Assembly: GCF_002304005.1 (NCBI RefSeq)
Contig: NZ_MRCQ01000007.1
Span: 124,001-188,000 of the forward strand
Direction: 5' to 3'
Length of the DNA: 64,000 nt
Source of the DNA: Flavobacterium sp. ACN6
Lineage (GTDB): Bacteria > Bacteroidota > Bacteroidia > Flavobacteriales > Flavobacteriaceae
How positions within the stretch are numbered: position 1 is the stretch's first letter; the number at the start of each line of letters is the position of its first letter. Position numbers and translations under genes: made by a program. A model generated the notes under the pieces. It was given only the letters and a program-made list of their open reading frames with translations. It was not told where the DNA came from and searched no databases. Below, in pieces: positions 61,394 to 64,000 of the stretch.

Positions 61394-62335
61394 TTATTCA
61401 TTAATTTTTTCAAAAATTCCTTTTTCATTTCGCTCAAAACTTGTTCCGACTTCAGATTCCAATAAATATATAAAGGAATCGTCTATTGATAAAACAGCTC
61501 CAAGAGAAACTAAACTTACATTTTCCGAGTTATCCATATATTCATCTGATTCATCTCCTGATAAAATTCTCCAACCGGTGTCAACATAATCTCTGTTTTC
61601 GTCTTTTCCCATTGGTTCTTCTCTATAAATGTAATTTATTGGTGCTTTGTCATAGAGAATTTTATTTGTAACAAAGCATCTATCATAATATTTATCTACC
61701 AAATTTGGTTCAGATAATTCTAAATTGTGATTGATGATATGTTTATGCTCAAAAATTATTTCGTCACCAGCATAAAGTTCGTGTAAATAAAATGGATGAT
61801 TGTCTAATTTTCCTTTAAACTTTTCGCCATTAATTTCTGTAATCTCAACCCACATTCTTTCAGCTGATGGATGTTCTGAATTAGAAGAATCAAACTCGAA
61901 AGTAAGTTTTACTATATTGCCAACAACAAGGTTTTTCGTTATTTCTCTACTTGGTTTGTAAAAAGTGTATTTGTGTTCTAGTGCTAATTTTTCCGAGTCT
62001 GTTAACTTCCAACTTCCCATTTTATAACCTAGAGAATTAATTCTTCGCAAGTCAAATTCCCATTTCTTGTCAAGTTTACAGAGCTTAATTATTTTTTTAA
62101 CTAACTCTGTTCCTTTTCTGTCAATAATTACATAGTGTTCAACTAATTCATTGCCCAAATTTTCAAATGCTGTTCCCCATTTATTATTGTCGATTAGTTC
62201 AAATCCACTTTTGAGTTGTTTAGTTATTCCAGCTACTATTTCAGTTTCTTTTTCATTAGGTAAAACTTCGGATTTTACATACTCAAAAAAGTCTTTGACA
62301 GCTTGTTTTCTTTTTTTTGAGTTAAAAAATATCAT
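61394..62335 (-). CDS. Cassette 1 protein: DUF2314-like and DUF2185 (Imm33-like) domains
   Basis: This 313-residue cytoplasmic protein has three parts. Residues 1-100 are helical and unassigned (KAVKDFFEYV-like start). Residues about 130-200 resemble DUF2314 (ERMWVEITEINGEKFKGKLD, YLHELYAGDEIIFEHKHI). The C-terminal 100 resemble DUF2185 (CFVTNKILYDKAPINYIYRE, DTGWRILSGDESDEYMDN, SVG-like EVGTSFERN). DUF2185 is related to Imm33-type immunity proteins, so protection against a toxin is possible but unproven. The start lies about 17 bases inside the cassette boundary with no promoter, as in integron cassettes. Confidence 0.75.
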   Translation of the reverse strand: MIFFNSKKRKQAVKDFFEYVKSEVLPNEKETEIVAGITKQLKSGFELIDNNKWGTAFENLGNELVEHYVIIDRKGTELVKKIIKLCKLDKKWEFDLRRINSLGYKMGSWKLTDSEKLALEHKYTFYKPSREITKNLVVGNIVKLTFEFDSSNSEHPSAERMWVEITEINGEKFKGKLDNHPFYLHELYAGDEIIFEHKHIINHNLELSEPNLVDKYYDRCFVTNKILYDKAPINYIYREEPMGKDENRDYVDTGWRILSGDESDEYMDNSENVSLVSLGAVLSIDDSFIYLLESEVGTSFERNEKGIFEKINE

Positions 62336-62352
62336 ATTGATTATTATAATTA

Positions 62353-62487
62353 CGGCTAACGTTCTCGCGCTACAGCGGGTTTGGGACTAAATTAAGCCCA
62401 TTATTCGGATTTGCCAAATCATCCCAAGTACAAAACAATCTTTCCATTAAGCCTATTGCCCAAATCCGTTGTAGTGGCTGTTGGCAG
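62353..62487 (-). other. attC-like recombination site of cassette 2
   Basis: On the minus strand this 135-base repeat begins CTGCCAAC, AGCCACTACAACGGATTTGG and ends CCAAACCCGCTGTAGCGCG, AGAACGTTAGCCG. The two arms pair over about 20 bases (CACTACAACGG with the complement of CCCGCTGTAG). GTTAGCC at the end is a near match to the GTTRRRY integron core. It directly follows the cassette 2 ORF. Confidence 0.75.
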
Positions 62488-62490
62488 TAG

Positions 62491-63222
62491 TTATTTTTTT
62501 ATACTTATTGGTTTTAATTTATAATTTTTTGGCAAGTTTAGAAAGTCTTTTTCAGTTAGCATATATTCATCTTTAAAATCCTTGCTAAAATTTATTCTAT
62601 ATCTCATTTTTGAATATGAAAATCCGATTTCTCCATATTTTGAATCTTTAGGCGTTAAGGTCTCGCTTGAAGTGTTCAAATCGTCAAGTTCTATATTTCT
62701 TTTAACTTCTTCATTAAGTTTAGCAAATTCAAAATTATCAGGTGCTAAACCGCCTAAATAAGTTGTCATTTCCCCAAATTCGTTTCGTTTCGTTTTGGCT
62801 ATATTTTTCACCAATTGTTCTATAATAATATATTTTTGGCCATTAAGTTCAGCAATTCTTACCATTAAATTTTCCTCAAGTATTATTTGAGGTTGAACAT
62901 TAATCTCAATTTGGTTTGTGACATATTTTTTTCCATTAAATTCAAATTCAAACGGACCAACTTTATTTAAGCCAACTTTGTTAAATATTATTACTCTTTC
63001 AAAATCATCGGATTGCAAACCGTGAACAGATGTCGAACGTGTCAATTCTATTTCAGAACCTAATTCCTCTTGTATATTGTTTTTTAAAAAGTCAATATTA
63101 ATTGAAAACATAACACTTTCTCCAACTCTTGGTTCAGGATTGTCAATTTCTATTTTTAGATTGCTCTGACAAAATGCGTTAAGATTATAAATAATAAATA
63201 TTAAAAACGTAAATTTTTTCAT
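62491..63222 (-). CDS. Cassette 2 protein: exported hypothetical protein
   Basis: This 243-residue protein has a signal peptide (FTFLIFIIYNLNAFCQ). The mature N-terminus looks like an Ig-like or BatD-type beta-sandwich (LKIEIDNPEPRVGESVMFSI), followed by FNKVGLNKVGPFEFEFNGKK and INVQPQIILEENLMVRIAEL. The rest is charged and unassigned. BatD resemblance (oxygen-tolerance family) is suggestive only. The ATG at 63222 is used because the longer frame runs into the recombination core. There is no promoter between the cassette boundary and the start. Confidence 0.65.
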   Translation of the reverse strand: MKKFTFLIFIIYNLNAFCQSNLKIEIDNPEPRVGESVMFSINIDFLKNNIQEELGSEIELTRSTSVHGLQSDDFERVIIFNKVGLNKVGPFEFEFNGKKYVTNQIEINVQPQIILEENLMVRIAELNGQKYIIIEQLVKNIAKTKRNEFGEMTTYLGGLAPDNFEFAKLNEEVKRNIELDDLNTSSETLTPKDSKYGEIGFSYSKMRYRINFSKDFKDEYMLTEKDFLNLPKNYKLKPISIKK

Positions 63223-63242
63223 TCTTTCGGATTTTATAGTTA

Positions 63243-63376
63243 CTGCCAACGTTCTAGCACTACAGCGGGTTTGGGATTAAATTAAGACCTATCTTCGGAT
63301 TTGCCAAATATTGCAAATACAAAACCATCTTTCTATTAAGCCAAATGCCCAAAACCATTGTAGTGGCTGTTATAGG
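63243..63376 (-). other. attC-like recombination site of cassette 3
   Basis: This 134-base repeat reads on the minus strand from CCTATAAC, AGCCACTACAATGGTTTTGG to CCAAACCCGCTGTAGTGC, TAGAACGTTGGCAG. The arms pair as CACTACA-GCGGGTTTGGG against CACTACA-ATGGTTTTGGG. It shares about two thirds of its bases with the site at 62353 and follows the cassette 3 ORF directly. Confidence 0.75.
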
Positions 63377-63385
63377 CTGTTTTTT

Positions 63386-63868
63386 CTACTTCCAAAACTT
63401 CCACCAATTTTTTTTCTCAATTTTTTGATTTATTTCCGATTCAATTTCATTATTAGTTGTCAAATCAATTGTTAAACTTCCAATTGAATCAACATCCCAA
63501 ATGGTTACAGTTTTAATGTTAATCGAATTTAAATTTAAAAACGTTTCAATTTTTTGATCTAAATAATCATCATTTGTGTTTTCTTCTCTATTTGCTCTCG
63601 ATAATGGGATAATTGATTTATCATCATTTTCAATCCTCTTCATTCTGTCAGCAAGTAATTTCAAAATATTTTCAGGATAACTTGAACTTGCATTTTCGGG
63701 AACATTATAATCTTCATCAAAGTGGAAATAATCACTAATTAAGATTGAGAAAAATTGATTATCACGTTTGTCGTAATAAAATAGTTCAGATAATCTTTCA
63801 CTTGGTTGTAGAAGACCAATTTTTATCCAATTATATATTTGTTCTTCTGATGTTTGTTCTATTTCCAT
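63386..63868 (-). CDS. Cassette 3 protein: hypothetical acidic protein
   Basis: This 160-residue cytoplasmic protein has no signal peptide or membrane helix. It is acidic and ends in a Trp-rich basic tail (KIEKKNWWKFWK). Segments include EEQIYNWIKIGLLQPSERLS, ELFYYDKRDNQFFSILISD and DQKIETFLNLNSINIKTVTI. The NQFFSILISDYF stretch resembles UPF0158-like proteins, but I would not assign it. The start is about 30 bases inside the cassette boundary. Confidence 0.65.
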   Translation of the reverse strand: MEIEQTSEEQIYNWIKIGLLQPSERLSELFYYDKRDNQFFSILISDYFHFDEDYNVPENASSSYPENILKLLADRMKRIENDDKSIIPLSRANREENTNDDYLDQKIETFLNLNSINIKTVTIWDVDSIGSLTIDLTTNNEIESEINQKIEKKNWWKFWK

Positions 63869-64000
63869 TGTTTTTTTTCAAAATAGCATATAACTTTTAT
63901 ATACTACTGACAACATCAGACTTATCACCCCAAAATTTGGTAGATATTTCTGACAAGGTCAGGGTTTATTTATTATCAAATATATAATAATAAACTTATA
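63869..64000. other. Possible recombination/promoter region at the head of the cassette array (attI-like)
   Basis: Read on the minus strand, GTTATATGCTA just ahead of cassette 3 nearly matches GTTATAGGCTG, the complement of the start of that cassette's own attC. Further upstream, two imperfect 13-base repeats, CTGACAACATCAG (63907-63919) and CTGACAAGGTCAG (63950-63962, plus-strand reading), lie 43 bases apart. The sequence here does not resemble the attC repeats. Integrase-binding direct repeats in attI sites would look like this, but operator sites would too. Confidence 0.35.
63977..63984 (-). promoter_or_regulatory. Candidate cassette promoter (-7 box)
   Basis: The minus strand reads TATATTTG (TAnnTTTG), directed into cassettes 3, 2 and 1, none of which has its own promoter. 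It would act like the Pc promoter of integrons. Confidence 0.5.

Noticed and set aside
63745..63987. Plus-strand 80-codon frame at the right edge as part of an integrase
   Set aside because: It overlaps the cassette 3 ORF antisense, has no recombinase motif and is a low-complexity AT-rich frame.

Overview
The window is chromosomal DNA of a Bacteroidetes bacterium, almost certainly a Flavobacterium close to F. johnsoniae. The signs are a low G+C content, Bacteroidetes -7 promoter boxes (TAnnTTTG) ahead of many genes, scarce Shine-Dalgarno sequences, gliding genes gldB-gldC, a type IX secretion plug protein, SprA-era outer-membrane biology and a dcw cluster without murF or ddl. No rRNA operon, prophage, transposase or CRISPR array is visible.

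Layout. 1-8 kb: the start of pruA, then apaG, the T9SS plug protein, an SNF2 helicase, a methyltransferase, map and a DUF445 membrane protein, with a decayed GxxExxY cassette between the methyltransferase and map. 8.6-17 kb: gpmI, a DUF5916 outer-membrane protein, two convergent L,D-transpeptidases whose ends overlap, a GNAT enzyme, two identical tRNA-Gly(TCC) genes and pepE. 17-23 kb: four tandem, translationally coupled carboxypeptidase-regulatory-like paralogues, a DUF6702 protein and an M1 peptidase. 23-31.5 kb: a TatA-like protein and a PAP2 phosphatase, a phytanoyl-CoA dioxygenase-like protein, an O-methyltransferase, an alanine/lysine-rich lipoprotein, a YceI/porin/YceI-like operon under a possible FNR-type site, a relic of a second YceI gene, rlmN and a lipoprotein. 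31.7-42.8 kb: a polyprenyl synthase, an ECF sigma / putative anti-sigma / outer-membrane trio with a recognisable ECF promoter, dnaG without zinc ligands, an orphan response regulator, nadE, gldBC, a membrane protein, engB and a hydrolase.

43.1-60.2 kb is the dcw cluster: mraZ-rsmH-ftsL-ftsI-murE-mraY-[four-helix-bundle]-murD-[four-helix-bundle]-ftsW-murG-murC-ftsQ-ftsA-ftsZ. It makes lipid II precursors, flips or polymerises them and builds the Z ring. Five phased GTGGT boxes lie just upstream of the mraZ promoter. Two small genes related to 23S-rRNA intervening-sequence proteins sit inside the cluster, each bounded by its own AT-rich inverted repeats, and look like small mobile cassettes.

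60.4-64 kb: a yqeY-like gene and tRNA-Arg(TCG) are followed by the most striking region, an integron-like gene-cassette array. Three promoterless minus-strand ORFs are each followed by a roughly 135-bp hairpin repeat resembling attC. Bases at the start of each cassette complement bases at the start of that cassette's own terminal repeat, as expected if each had once been a circle. A possible cassette promoter and paired 13-bp repeats lie at the right edge. No integrase is in the window; if there is one it should lie beyond 64 kb.
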